DNA from: Rubripirellula reticaptiva
GTDB lineage: Bacteria; Planctomycetota; Planctomycetia; Pirellulales; Pirellulaceae
Length of the DNA stretch: 64,000 nucleotides
NCBI RefSeq assembly: GCF_007860175.1
Contig: NZ_SJPX01000003.1
Location: 345,388-409,387, forward strand
Direction: 5' to 3'
A program made the position numbers and the translations under genes. Shown here one piece after another: positions 10,501-17,912 of this stretch (positions are counted from its first letter, which is position 1; every line of letters starts with the position of its first letter). The notes below the pieces were generated by a model, which saw only the letters and a program-made list of their open reading frames with translations, was not told the origin of the DNA and searched no databases.

Positions 10501-11902
10501 CCGGTGCAACAATGACGGCATCGTACCCGTTGGCATCAGCAGCGAATCGATCCACCAAACCACTCACGTCGCCGTCTTCGGCTAGCGATTCAAGACCACC
10601 AAAGTCAGATGCGCTGCGACCGGCACGAGCAATTTCAAAATTGCCATCGTGGACTGCGACCCAGATCGGAGTTTGCGACAACCCACCCTCATCGGCCAAA
10701 CTCTCGTAAGTGACCTGCAGTTGCACCGGAGCACTCACGGTGAAATCGCCCAGCATTTCCGCAGTCGCAGCATGACCAAACGAGTCGCCAACTTGATCGG
10801 CAAGCAAAACGACCGAGTAGGTCCCGTTGTCCAGATGCGTAAATGAACCGGACGCCGGAGCCACGCGGTAGTTTGCGGTGACTTCGTTAAGAGTGGTTGC
10901 CGAACCGGCATTGACGACGACCGATAAGACTTCGAGCTGAGTCAATAACGGCCCCGTGATGCGGAGATTCTCGGGCGTGATGCTGGAAAGGTCGACGCCG
11001 GACGGATCGCTGAACGTGACACTGATTTCGTGCGAGTCGATTCGCTGGGCGACATCGCTCGCATCCAAGGCAGCCAGGGGGCCTGCCTGGTCAATCGGAT
11101 TGGTAGGATCGCTAGCTCGAGCGACCGTAATCCGAGCGATGGGCGTGTTGGCACCGAAAGCTTTTGTAAGTGTTTCGCCGGTGGGAAGGGATTCGCCGAC
11201 GAAACCATCAAGTCCTTGGTGCAACGCGATCACGCCGCCTTCATCGGCCGAGGTGCCACCGACCGTGGTGAATGCGGCGCCACCGACGGGATCATTGACT
11301 TCTGTTCCAGCGTCCCAAATCTGTGAACCGTAGACGACGATCGTTTGCGGCCCCAGGAAATCACCATCGGCATCGAACAACCGGATCGCGGTCGCATCCA
11401 AGTTTGCAATGAACGCATCGTTGGCCGGAATGACCATGGACGCAAAACTGAAGAACGGGGACGCGGTTGTATCATCAACAGTCAAGTCCTGAGTAACGAC
11501 CTCGCCGGGCTCAAAAACGGGGGCACCGGTAAATCCGCCTGGCGCCGCAATGACGGCTGCGTTCCCGACACCCTCGGCGGTGAAGCGGTCAACCAGCCCG
11601 CTGACGTCGCCATCCTCGGCAATCAATTCCAGCCCGCCAAAGGACGACGCAGGTTGCCCGGGATCGCCCAGATCAAAAGTTCCGTCGTGCGCGGCGACCC
11701 AAAACGGTGTCTGAGCCAATCCGCCGTCGTCCGACAGATTTTCAACCGTGATCTGCAACACTTCGGCAGCCAGCAGTTGCCGACGCTCGAGAGTTTCGAC
11801 TTGAATTCGGCGGTTTCGGGGGCTTCTGGGGCGACGGTGTGCGCTGCCTCGATGACGAAGACTTGTTTCGGATGCAAAAAGGTCAGAAATCTTGAAGCTC
11901 AT
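7577..11902 (-). CDS. Giant LEPR-XLL surface protein with four spondin-like repeats and a dockerin-like end
   Basis: A 1441-residue secreted protein. A basic N-terminus (RRPRSPRNRR) leads into VETLERRQLLAAE (about 35-47), the LEPR-XLL motif that opens many planctomycete exported proteins. Four long repeats follow, each of about 300 residues. Each has a spondin-N-like part (phrases such as FWVAAHDGTFDL, FGGLE.LAEDGDVSGL, FFSFASMVIPSNDAFIANL) followed by a beta-rich part (SDPSGVDITSI...NGTY). The C-terminus (about 1345-1410) has two EF-like dockerin loops (DVNKDGQVSALDALLVINFLG and a DVGGDTEVTALDALQVINEL copy). Probable role: calcium-binding cell-surface or matrix protein. It is divergent from the ECF sigma gene across a 200-base gap, so that sigma factor may control it (inference). 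Confidence 0.85.
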   Translation of the reverse strand: MSFKISDLFASETSLRHRGSAHRRPRSPRNRRIQVETLERRQLLAAEVLQITVENLSDDGGLAQTPFWVAAHDGTFDLGDPGQPASSFGGLELIAEDGDVSGLVDRFTAEGVGNAAVIAAPGGFTGAPVFEPGEVVTQDLTVDDTTASPFFSFASMVIPANDAFIANLDATAIRLFDADGDFLGPQTIVVYGSQIWDAGTEVNDPVGGAAFTTVGGTSADEGGVIALHQGLDGFVGESLPTGETLTKAFGANTPIARITVARASDPTNPIDQAGPLAALDASDVAQRIDSHEISVTFSDPSGVDLSSITPENLRITGPLLTQLEVLSVVVNAGSATTLNEVTANYRVAPASGSFTHLDNGTYSVVLLADQVGDSFGHAATAEMLGDFTVSAPVQLQVTYESLADEGGLSQTPIWVAVHDGNFEIARAGRSASDFGGLESLAEDGDVSGLVDRFAADANGYDAVIVAPDGFPDAPVFEPSETVSQTLNVFDAFSNRFFSFASMVIPSNDAFIANLDPRSYELFDRFGNFTGARTITIYGQDVWDAGTEENDPIGDAAFSTEGGTATDENGVVGRHRGLNDFVGTELPTGGNLTRAFENRTPVGRFTISLADLPADPIDHLGPIATTDVTGVTIVGQTTHEVRVTYSDPSGVDITSIDTSDIRIISSTGKQLQIVGVTADADGTVDRRSVTATYQVAPVDGDPFNTLDNGLYIINSVAGEVGDKLGNEIGLASLGSFEIHVAVQLNVTIENLSIDGGLAQTPFWIAVHEGNFSIAAAGESAIGFGGLEALAEEGDVSGLDARFATESNGFAAVVTAPGGFAGAPVFEPGETASLILDVQNTNANRFFSFASMVIPSNDAFIANFNARAYELFDSNGFFNGPKTITIYGRDIWDAGTEVNGVGSGAAFSAEGGNGVDENGVIRRHSGLDEFIETGLPTGSDLAAAFIGQTPLARITIGLAGETVIPEDDLGPTTFLSAQPITVAGAAEHEVKITFNDPAGVDITSIDPSDLNIVGPGGSTLRVTNVVVDAAEGTSPRSVVATYQLATSDDQFTARNNGTYRVSLANDAVRDTLGQGSSLDVAGVVNVDVGIRLQVDVESLTEAGGLAGTPFWVGFHDGQFEVARGGASASEFGGLELLAEEGDASELVARFAAESNGTDSLITAPDGFAGAPVFEPGETAGQVIEIANTADNRFFSFASMVIPSNDAFIANLNSQAYELFDRLGNFKGARRITIYGRDILDAGTEANDASGAAFSTEGGVGTVENGVIRKHTGLDNFIGTGLPTGENLGSAFGQLTAIATITISLFDPEAEACSGVDAACSARSVSLQNSALSADVNKDGQVSALDALLVINFLGRFGNQSTIADEAQRAGLDLDVGGDTEVTALDALQVINELARRRGAGGESESVSETEQALRFDVAIGQLSQSDSFDFGYDQREEALTLLF

Positions 11903-12102
11903 CAGTGTTTCCCTAGCAAATTTATTAGAGGCGTGAGGACTCTCACGGCGGACAGTTTCAGCGAAGCGTCATCAACTTTGCGGCGAAATGCGAAGCGTCG
12001 CGTTTGAAGGTTGGTCGCACCAGAGGTCTACGATTCACAAAACTTTTCGTAAAAAATCCAAACCCGCTCCTAAGTTAACATTTTCGGAGACATTGACTTC
12101 CC

Positions 12103-12735
12103 TTGGCCACCCCAGCAGATCCACCGAGTTCGACGAACGAAGCCCCCGTCAAGACAGACAAAACGGCTAGGCAGGCGATCGATTTGAATCAGCAAGTGGA
12201 CCGATTCGGTGACGCGTTGTTCCGTTTTGCGGTCGCCAAGACTGGCGATCACGCGCTGGCCGAAGACCTTGTCCAAGACACGTTTGTGGCAGCAGTGGCG
12301 GCGCAGCGTGGTTTTCGCGGCCAAGCGAGCGTTTCGACTTGGCTGTTCGCTATTCTGAAACGCAAGATCGCTGACCACCACCGCCAATGTTCTCGTCGCC
12401 CAGTTCACGGGCCGCTGGGTGCCGACACGCTGCCAATCTCCAACGATTCAAGCGATGTTTTTCCCCGACGACGCGATGGCCGAAGCCACTGGGCCAGCGA
12501 TCCGGCTAAAATCTGTCAAGACATAGAATTTTGGGCAGCAGTCGATTCGTGTGTCGAAAAATTGCCCGGCAAACTGTCCGAAGCTTTCATTCTTCGCGAA
12601 ATCAATCAACATTCGCCTGAAGAAATCCGTGAATTGCTTGGAATTTCGGCGACCAACCTCTCGATGCGACTGTATCGATGCCGAATGGCAGTGAAAGACT
12701 GTTTGAACAAACACTGGTTTGAAAAAGACGCTTGA
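12103..12735 (+). CDS. ECF-type RNA polymerase sigma-70 factor
   Basis: A 210-residue sigma factor with only regions 2 and 4. Region 2: DALFRFAVAKTGDHALAEDLVQDTFVAAVAAQRGFRGQASVSTWLFAILKRKIADHHRQ (residues about 35-93, given here only as landmarks DLVQDTF and STWLFAILKRKI). Region 4: a helix-turn-helix near residues 150-200 with HSPEEIRELLGISATNLSMRL. The reading frame begins at a TTG (12103) after a CGGAGA ribosome-binding sequence at 12085-12090; no ATG is available at the right place. The sequence between the two regions is longer than usual (about 45 residues with RRPVHGPLGADT). It overlaps the following anti-sigma-like gene and is divergent from the spondin-repeat gene. Confidence 0.92.
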   Translation: MATPADPPSSTNEAPVKTDKTARQAIDLNQQVDRFGDALFRFAVAKTGDHALAEDLVQDTFVAAVAAQRGFRGQASVSTWLFAILKRKIADHHRQCSRRPVHGPLGADTLPISNDSSDVFPRRRDGRSHWASDPAKICQDIEFWAAVDSCVEKLPGKLSEAFILREINQHSPEEIRELLGISATNLSMRLYRCRMAVKDCLNKHWFEKDA

Positions 12736-13006
12736 AGTGACCAATCTGTTGAACCACCTAATCTTGATCCTGACGTTGAGGTGCAACCGCGCATCAGAAT
12801 TGATGTCAGAATCGCTGGACCGACGGTTGCGACTTCACGAACGAATGGCCCTTCACGGCCACCTGTTCGCTTGCCGTTCCTGTCCAGTGCTGAAACGCCA
12901 GCTTGACTTGATTCGACGAATCAGTGGCCGCAACTCGGACCCCAACGTGACGCTCAGTGAATCCGCCAAGCAGCGGTGCAAGGCGGCCATCCGCGACGCC
13001 AATTGA
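12719..13006 (+). CDS. Small zinc-finger anti-sigma-like protein (ZAS / zf-HC2 type)
   Basis: A 95-residue protein with CNRASELMSESLD followed by HLFACRSC, giving a His-x3-Cys-x2-Cys zinc motif preceded by a Cys, as in ZAS anti-sigma domains, which hold ECF sigma factors inactive. The frame opens at TTG 12719, inside the sigma gene; a GTG at 12737, two bases after the sigma stop, is an equally good start and would give 89 residues. Overlap or near-overlap with the sigma gene implies a shared transcript and a sigma/anti-sigma pair. There is no transmembrane segment or long sensor domain, so it would be a cytoplasmic zinc or redox switch rather than an envelope sensor. Partner assignment is inference from position. 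Confidence 0.75.
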   Translation: MKKTLEVTNLLNHLILILTLRCNRASELMSESLDRRLRLHERMALHGHLFACRSCPVLKRQLDLIRRISGRNSDPNVTLSESAKQRCKAAIRDAN

Positions 13007-13256
13007 AACGTCTAGATTGCGGTGACTCGGTTCCTCTATCCTGGCCACCAGTAACCTAAAAAATCGCACAGCGACTGATGCACTGGAATCACCGTGCACG
13101 CGATCGACTGCTCGCAAATTGGTCAACTCATCGATCATAAAACAATCGGACGCGATACGATGCCGGGGCTGGCCTGATGTACAATCTAGGTTGGCCTGCA
13201 AAACGCAAGGTTTGCGTGACTTGCTCTGCCCCCCACTCAAGGATTGCTTCGCTGCG

Positions 13257-16200
13257 ATGAAATTTGTCGATTGCCCACTGACGCTCGCGAAGCTGTTGTT
13301 TGTTTCAAGCGTCATGACTTGGTTTGTGATGCCAAACGTACGCACCGCGGTTGGCCAACAGCCCACCGGCACGGCGAACGACGATCCTGCTGCGCACGGC
13401 AACGTCGACTTCAATCGCGACATTCGAGGGATATTGTCGGACAAGTGTTTTTTGTGTCACGGCCCTGACGATTCGACTCGCGAGGCAGGACTGCGACTTG
13501 ATAAACGTGACGAAGCGATCGACGCGGGCGCGATTGTGCCAGGGGACGTCAGCGAATCGGAACTTATTGCTCGCATCACCACCGATGACCCCGATTTGGT
13601 GATGCCGCCGCCTGCGACCGGTAAGTCGGTCAACACAGATGAATTGAAACGACTAATTAAGTGGATCGAACGCGACGCGACGTACGATACGCACTGGGCG
13701 TTCAAGTCGCCTGTGTCGTCCGGATTGCCGACTGTTCAAAACACTGCTTGGCCGCGTAACGAAATCGATTACTTTGTGTTAGCGACCTTGGAAGCGAGGG
13801 GGCTAACGCCATCGCCGACCGCCGATCCAGCGACGCTTGCACGTCGGCTTTCGCTTGACTTGACCGGATTGCCGCCGACCCCTGAACAGCTTGACACAAT
13901 CACGGCACGCAACAATCGCGAAGGCCGAATCGCGGACTATATCGACGTCCTGATGAATTCACCCCACTTTGGTGAGCGTTGGGCGAGATGGTGGCTTGAT
14001 GCGGCGCGATACGCCGATTCGGCTGGCTACGAAAAAGATATGCAACGTCAGGTCTTCTTTTATCGCGACTGGGTCATCAAAGCGATGAACAGCGACATGC
14101 CATACAACGAATTTGTGATCCAGCAAATCGCGGGCGACTTGTTACCCGGTGCCGAGCAAGACGAACGGGTCGCAACGGGGTTCTTGAGGAACTCGATGAC
14201 CAATGAAGAAGGCGGCGCGGATCCAGAACAGTTTCGCGTCGAAGGAATGTTTGATCGCGTTGATGCGATCGGTAAAGCCGTATTGGGCATCACGACTCAG
14301 TGTGCCCAGTGCCACACGCACAAGTACGACCCGATCAGCCATCGCGAATACTACCAGATGTTTGCATCGCTGAACGATTTTCACGAAGCCTGTATCAGCG
14401 TCTACACGCCGGACCAAGCGAAACAACGCGATGAAATTTTGTCCGCCATTTGCAGCGAAGAAGAAACGCTGCGTTTGACCATTTCGAACTGGAAAAAGAC
14501 AGTCGACGCTTGGGCCAAACAAACGCGAGCGTCGGCACCGACCTGGGCCGCGATGACGCCCACGGACATCCCTTTCGAAGGCCAAAAGTTTGGCGTCTTG
14601 CCGGATGGGTCAATCATCAGCGAAAGTTATGCACCGACTCAGATGGAGAACGGTTTTTCGCTAACCACCAACGTCGGCACCATCACAGCCGTCCGTCTTG
14701 ATGCGCTGACGCATCCGCAACTTCCTCGTGGTGGGCCAGGACGCAGTATCGACGGGACGGGTGCGTTATCTGAGTTCCGGATGCGGATCGCCCCCAGCGC
14801 CGACGGTGCCAAACCGATCGATGTGAAATTTGTCCGTGCACACGCAGACATCAATGCACCGCGCAGGGATTTAAAACCACAGTATCGCCAACGCGATCCG
14901 TCGAAAGACGATCGTGTGGTTGGGCCTATCGAATACGCGATCGACGGTGACATAAAAACCGCCTGGACGACCGACATCGGCCCAGGCCGCAGCAACGAGT
15001 CCCGCTGCGCGATCTTTGTGCCCGAGCAACCGATCGTGATCGACGGCGAAGCGACGTTAACATTCACGATGGTTCAAAAGCACGGCGGTTGGAACAGCGA
15101 CGACAATCAGAATTTTCTGATTGGTCGCTACCGATTCAGCATCACGAATTGTCCCACAATCCCAGAGTTCGCAGTTTCGCCAGCAATCGAAGCGATCCTT
15201 CAGTTAGATTCAAGCGAGTGGTCGGACAGGCAATGGGATGAGGTCTTTTCCGCTTGGCGTCGGATGCCCGCACAAATCAGCAGTGAAAACTTGGCGTTTG
15301 CAGAAACTGAATCTCGAGTCGAAAAACTGTGGAACTCGCATCCTGAAGTCGCTAGCCAGTTGGTAGTTCAAGCACTCGCGGAACCTCGCAAAACTTTTGT
15401 GATGGCGCGAGGAGACTTTTTAAAACCATCGGATGAAGTCCAGCCTGCTGCTCCGGCGTTTCTGAACCCGATGATCGGCGACAACTCACCCGATCGGCTA
15501 CGATTTGCGAAGTGGTTGGTGGCCGACGACTCACCCACAACTGCTCGGGTGATCGTCAACCGAATTTGGCAAGCCTATTTCGGACGCGGCTTGGTCACGA
15601 CGCCAGAGGATTTCGGTTACCAATCGTCGTCGCCAAGCCACCCCGACTTGCTGGACTTTTTAGCGTGTCAGTTGATGGATAGCGACTGGAGCCTGCAACA
15701 CATTCACCGCTTGATCGTCAACTCGGCCACTTACCGGCAATCGTCGTCGGCCACCGCGGACCAATGGGTAGACGATCCGGTCAATCAATGGCTCGCCCGT
15801 GGCCCCCGGTTCCGAATGGAAGCCGAAATGGTTCGTGACTTGGCGATGGCGGCCAGCGGATTGCTGGAAACATCGGTTGGCGGCCCAAGCGTTTATCCGC
15901 CGGCGCCTGACTTTCTGTTCATGCCACCGGCAAGCTATGGTCCAAAGATCTGGAACACGGACACCGACGGTAACCAGCACCGACGCAGCCTTTACGTCCA
16001 CCAATACCGCAGCATGCCCTATCCACCGCTGCAGGTATTCGACGCTCCGAAGGGCGACGCGGCGTGCGTGCGTCGGGAACGCAGCAACACTCCGCTGCAA
16101 GCACTTGTCTTGCTGAACGAGCCACAATACGCCGAGGCGTCAAGAGCACTTGCAACGCGAGTACTACGCGAGGCGTCGGACACCCAGATAGGCGAACATT

Positions 16201-16466
16201 CGGACGACCAGGCCAAGATTTCGCTCGCCTTCCGCTACTGTACTAGTCGATTCCCCGATGCCACCGAAATTCAGTTACTCGTTGAATTGCTTGGCGACCA
16301 GCGTGCAGCGTTTGAATCGTCCGAAAATGACCAGCTTGGTGAACTGATTGGCGTCGATCCGCAATTGTGCCGACAACTTACTGGATGTAGCGCGCCGGAA
16401 TTGGCGGCTTGGATTGTATTGGCTCGAGCAATTTTGAACCTGGACGAAACGATAACCAAGTCATGA
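13257..16466 (+). CDS. PSCyt1-DUF1549-DUF1553 domain protein (planctomycete cytochrome-like)
   Basis: About 1069 residues from the ATG at 13257, chosen because it opens a signal peptide (MKFVDCPLTLAKLLFVSS...AVGQQ); the frame is open to 13119 upstream. Near residue 63 is a CxxCH haem-type motif (KCFLCHG) of the PSCyt1 domain, followed by DUF1549 (WAFKSPV...WPRNEIDYFVLATLEARGLTPSP; GERWARWWLDAARYADS; a second CAQCHTHKYDPI) and, after a jelly-roll-like central part, DUF1553 at the C-terminus (RVIVNRIWQAYFGRGLV; RRSLYVHQYRSMP). It overlaps the DUF1501 gene by four bases (ATGA). Such pairs are common in planctomycetes and are thought to act in the periplasm on polymers; the reaction is not established. 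Confidence 0.93.
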   Translation: MKFVDCPLTLAKLLFVSSVMTWFVMPNVRTAVGQQPTGTANDDPAAHGNVDFNRDIRGILSDKCFLCHGPDDSTREAGLRLDKRDEAIDAGAIVPGDVSESELIARITTDDPDLVMPPPATGKSVNTDELKRLIKWIERDATYDTHWAFKSPVSSGLPTVQNTAWPRNEIDYFVLATLEARGLTPSPTADPATLARRLSLDLTGLPPTPEQLDTITARNNREGRIADYIDVLMNSPHFGERWARWWLDAARYADSAGYEKDMQRQVFFYRDWVIKAMNSDMPYNEFVIQQIAGDLLPGAEQDERVATGFLRNSMTNEEGGADPEQFRVEGMFDRVDAIGKAVLGITTQCAQCHTHKYDPISHREYYQMFASLNDFHEACISVYTPDQAKQRDEILSAICSEEETLRLTISNWKKTVDAWAKQTRASAPTWAAMTPTDIPFEGQKFGVLPDGSIISESYAPTQMENGFSLTTNVGTITAVRLDALTHPQLPRGGPGRSIDGTGALSEFRMRIAPSADGAKPIDVKFVRAHADINAPRRDLKPQYRQRDPSKDDRVVGPIEYAIDGDIKTAWTTDIGPGRSNESRCAIFVPEQPIVIDGEATLTFTMVQKHGGWNSDDNQNFLIGRYRFSITNCPTIPEFAVSPAIEAILQLDSSEWSDRQWDEVFSAWRRMPAQISSENLAFAETESRVEKLWNSHPEVASQLVVQALAEPRKTFVMARGDFLKPSDEVQPAAPAFLNPMIGDNSPDRLRFAKWLVADDSPTTARVIVNRIWQAYFGRGLVTTPEDFGYQSSSPSHPDLLDFLACQLMDSDWSLQHIHRLIVNSATYRQSSSATADQWVDDPVNQWLARGPRFRMEAEMVRDLAMAASGLLETSVGGPSVYPPAPDFLFMPPASYGPKIWNTDTDGNQHRRSLYVHQYRSMPYPPLQVFDAPKGDAACVRRERSNTPLQALVLLNEPQYAEASRALATRVLREASDTQIGEHSDDQAKISLAFRYCTSRFPDATEIQLLVELLGDQRAAFESSENDQLGELIGVDPQLCRQLTGCSAPELAAWIVLARAILNLDETITKS

Positions 16467-17908
16467 TTTTTCCTAGCGACAATTTGCGACGACGCGACAC
16501 GGTGATCCAAGCTACTCGTCGGCGATGGTTCCTACAGCAGTGCGGCATCGGGCTGGGCAGCATCGCACTGACGAGCCTCCTTGCACCGCCCTCTGCGAAC
16601 GCGGCGCCCGCCAGTGCCCTGAATCCGATGGCGCCAAAGACGCCTCACTTCCCAGCCAAGATCAAGAACGTGATTGTCTTGTTCATGGGCGGCGGGCCAA
16701 GTCAGTTCGAACTGTTTGATCACAAACCGATGCTTGCGAAGTTGGATGGCACATTACCGCCCAAAGAGCTGCTTGACGGTTACCGAGCCGCATTCATCAA
16801 TCCCAATTCGAAACTGTTGGGACCAAAGTTCAAGTTTGCTAAGCATGGGCAAAGCAGTGCGGAAATCAGCGAACTGCTTCCCCACACTTCGTCGATCGTC
16901 GACGACCTGTGCATCGTGCGATCGATGAAGACGGACGCTTTCAATCACGCGCCCGCTCAGTTGATGATGAGCACAGGATCGCAGCAATTTGGCCGACCCA
17001 GCATGGGCTCTTGGTTGACCTATGGACTGGGCAGCGAATCCAAGGACTTGCCCGCATTTGTCGTCTTCAACAGCGGCAAGAAAGGCCCCAGCGCTGGTGC
17101 AGGGAATTGGAACTCGGGTTTCTTGCCGACGCTGCATTCAGGAGTCGAATTTCGCAGCAGCGGGGATCCGGTGCTGTACCTGTCCAATCCGCCGGGCATT
17201 TCACCAACAACCCAGCGGCGGACGCTTGATACCGTCAATGATCTGAATCGCCATCGACTCGATGTCGTCGGCGACCCTGAAATCGCCACACGCGTCAATT
17301 CTTACGAGATGGCGTTTCGCATGCAAACCAGTGCACCGGAGGCGATGGCGATTGGCAACGAACCTGAGCACATCCTGAAAATGTACGGTGCCAAGCCCGG
17401 TGAAATGTCCTTTGCCAACAATTGCCTGCTTGCCCGGCGGTTGGTCCAGCGAGGTGTCCGGTTTGTGCAATTATTCCACGAATCGTGGGACCAGCACGGT
17501 GGACTAACTTCGGCAATCAGACAAAACTGTATCGACACCGATCAAGGATGTGCGGCGCTGGTGAAAGACTTAAAACAGCATGGCTTGCTGGACGAAACTC
17601 TGGTCATCTGGGGTGGCGAGTTCGGACGCACGCCGATGGTCCAAGGCGGTAATGATGGCCGCGACCACCACCCAAATTCGTTCTCGATGTGGATGGCGGG
17701 CGGTGGTTTAAAGGCCGGCACCGTTTACGGGTCAACGGACGAACTGGGTTTCAATGTGGCGGAAAACGCCGTCCATGTTCACGATCTGCATGCCACCATC
17801 TTGCACCTGTTAGGATTTGACCACAAACGATTGACGTATCGGTTTCAAGGGCGAGACTACCGACTGACTGACGTTCACGGAGAACTCGTCGACGGTATTT
17901 TAGCGTGA
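16463..17908 (+). CDS. DUF1501 domain protein with Tat-like signal
   Basis: About 481 residues from ATG 16463, which overlaps the stop of the DUF1553 gene (ATGA 16463-16466); the frame is open further upstream but that part is inside the previous gene. The N-terminus has a twin-arginine-like signal (ATRRRWFLQQCGIGLGSIALTSLL, with Ala-rich cleavage region SANAAP). DUF1501 landmarks: NVIVLFMGGGPSQFELFDHKP, HAPAQLMMSTG, FVQLFHESWDQHGG and IWGGEFGRTPMVQGG, with GRDHHPN late in the protein. The family is alkaline-phosphatase/sulfatase-like in fold and always travels with DUF1553 proteins, here as well. It is probably exported folded. Four bases separate its stop from the kinase gene. Confidence 0.93.
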   Translation: MIFPSDNLRRRDTVIQATRRRWFLQQCGIGLGSIALTSLLAPPSANAAPASALNPMAPKTPHFPAKIKNVIVLFMGGGPSQFELFDHKPMLAKLDGTLPPKELLDGYRAAFINPNSKLLGPKFKFAKHGQSSAEISELLPHTSSIVDDLCIVRSMKTDAFNHAPAQLMMSTGSQQFGRPSMGSWLTYGLGSESKDLPAFVVFNSGKKGPSAGAGNWNSGFLPTLHSGVEFRSSGDPVLYLSNPPGISPTTQRRTLDTVNDLNRHRLDVVGDPEIATRVNSYEMAFRMQTSAPEAMAIGNEPEHILKMYGAKPGEMSFANNCLLARRLVQRGVRFVQLFHESWDQHGGLTSAIRQNCIDTDQGCAALVKDLKQHGLLDETLVIWGGEFGRTPMVQGGNDGRDHHPNSFSMWMAGGGLKAGTVYGSTDELGFNVAENAVHVHDLHATILHLLGFDHKRLTYRFQGRDYRLTDVHGELVDGILA

Positions 17909-17912
17909 ATGC

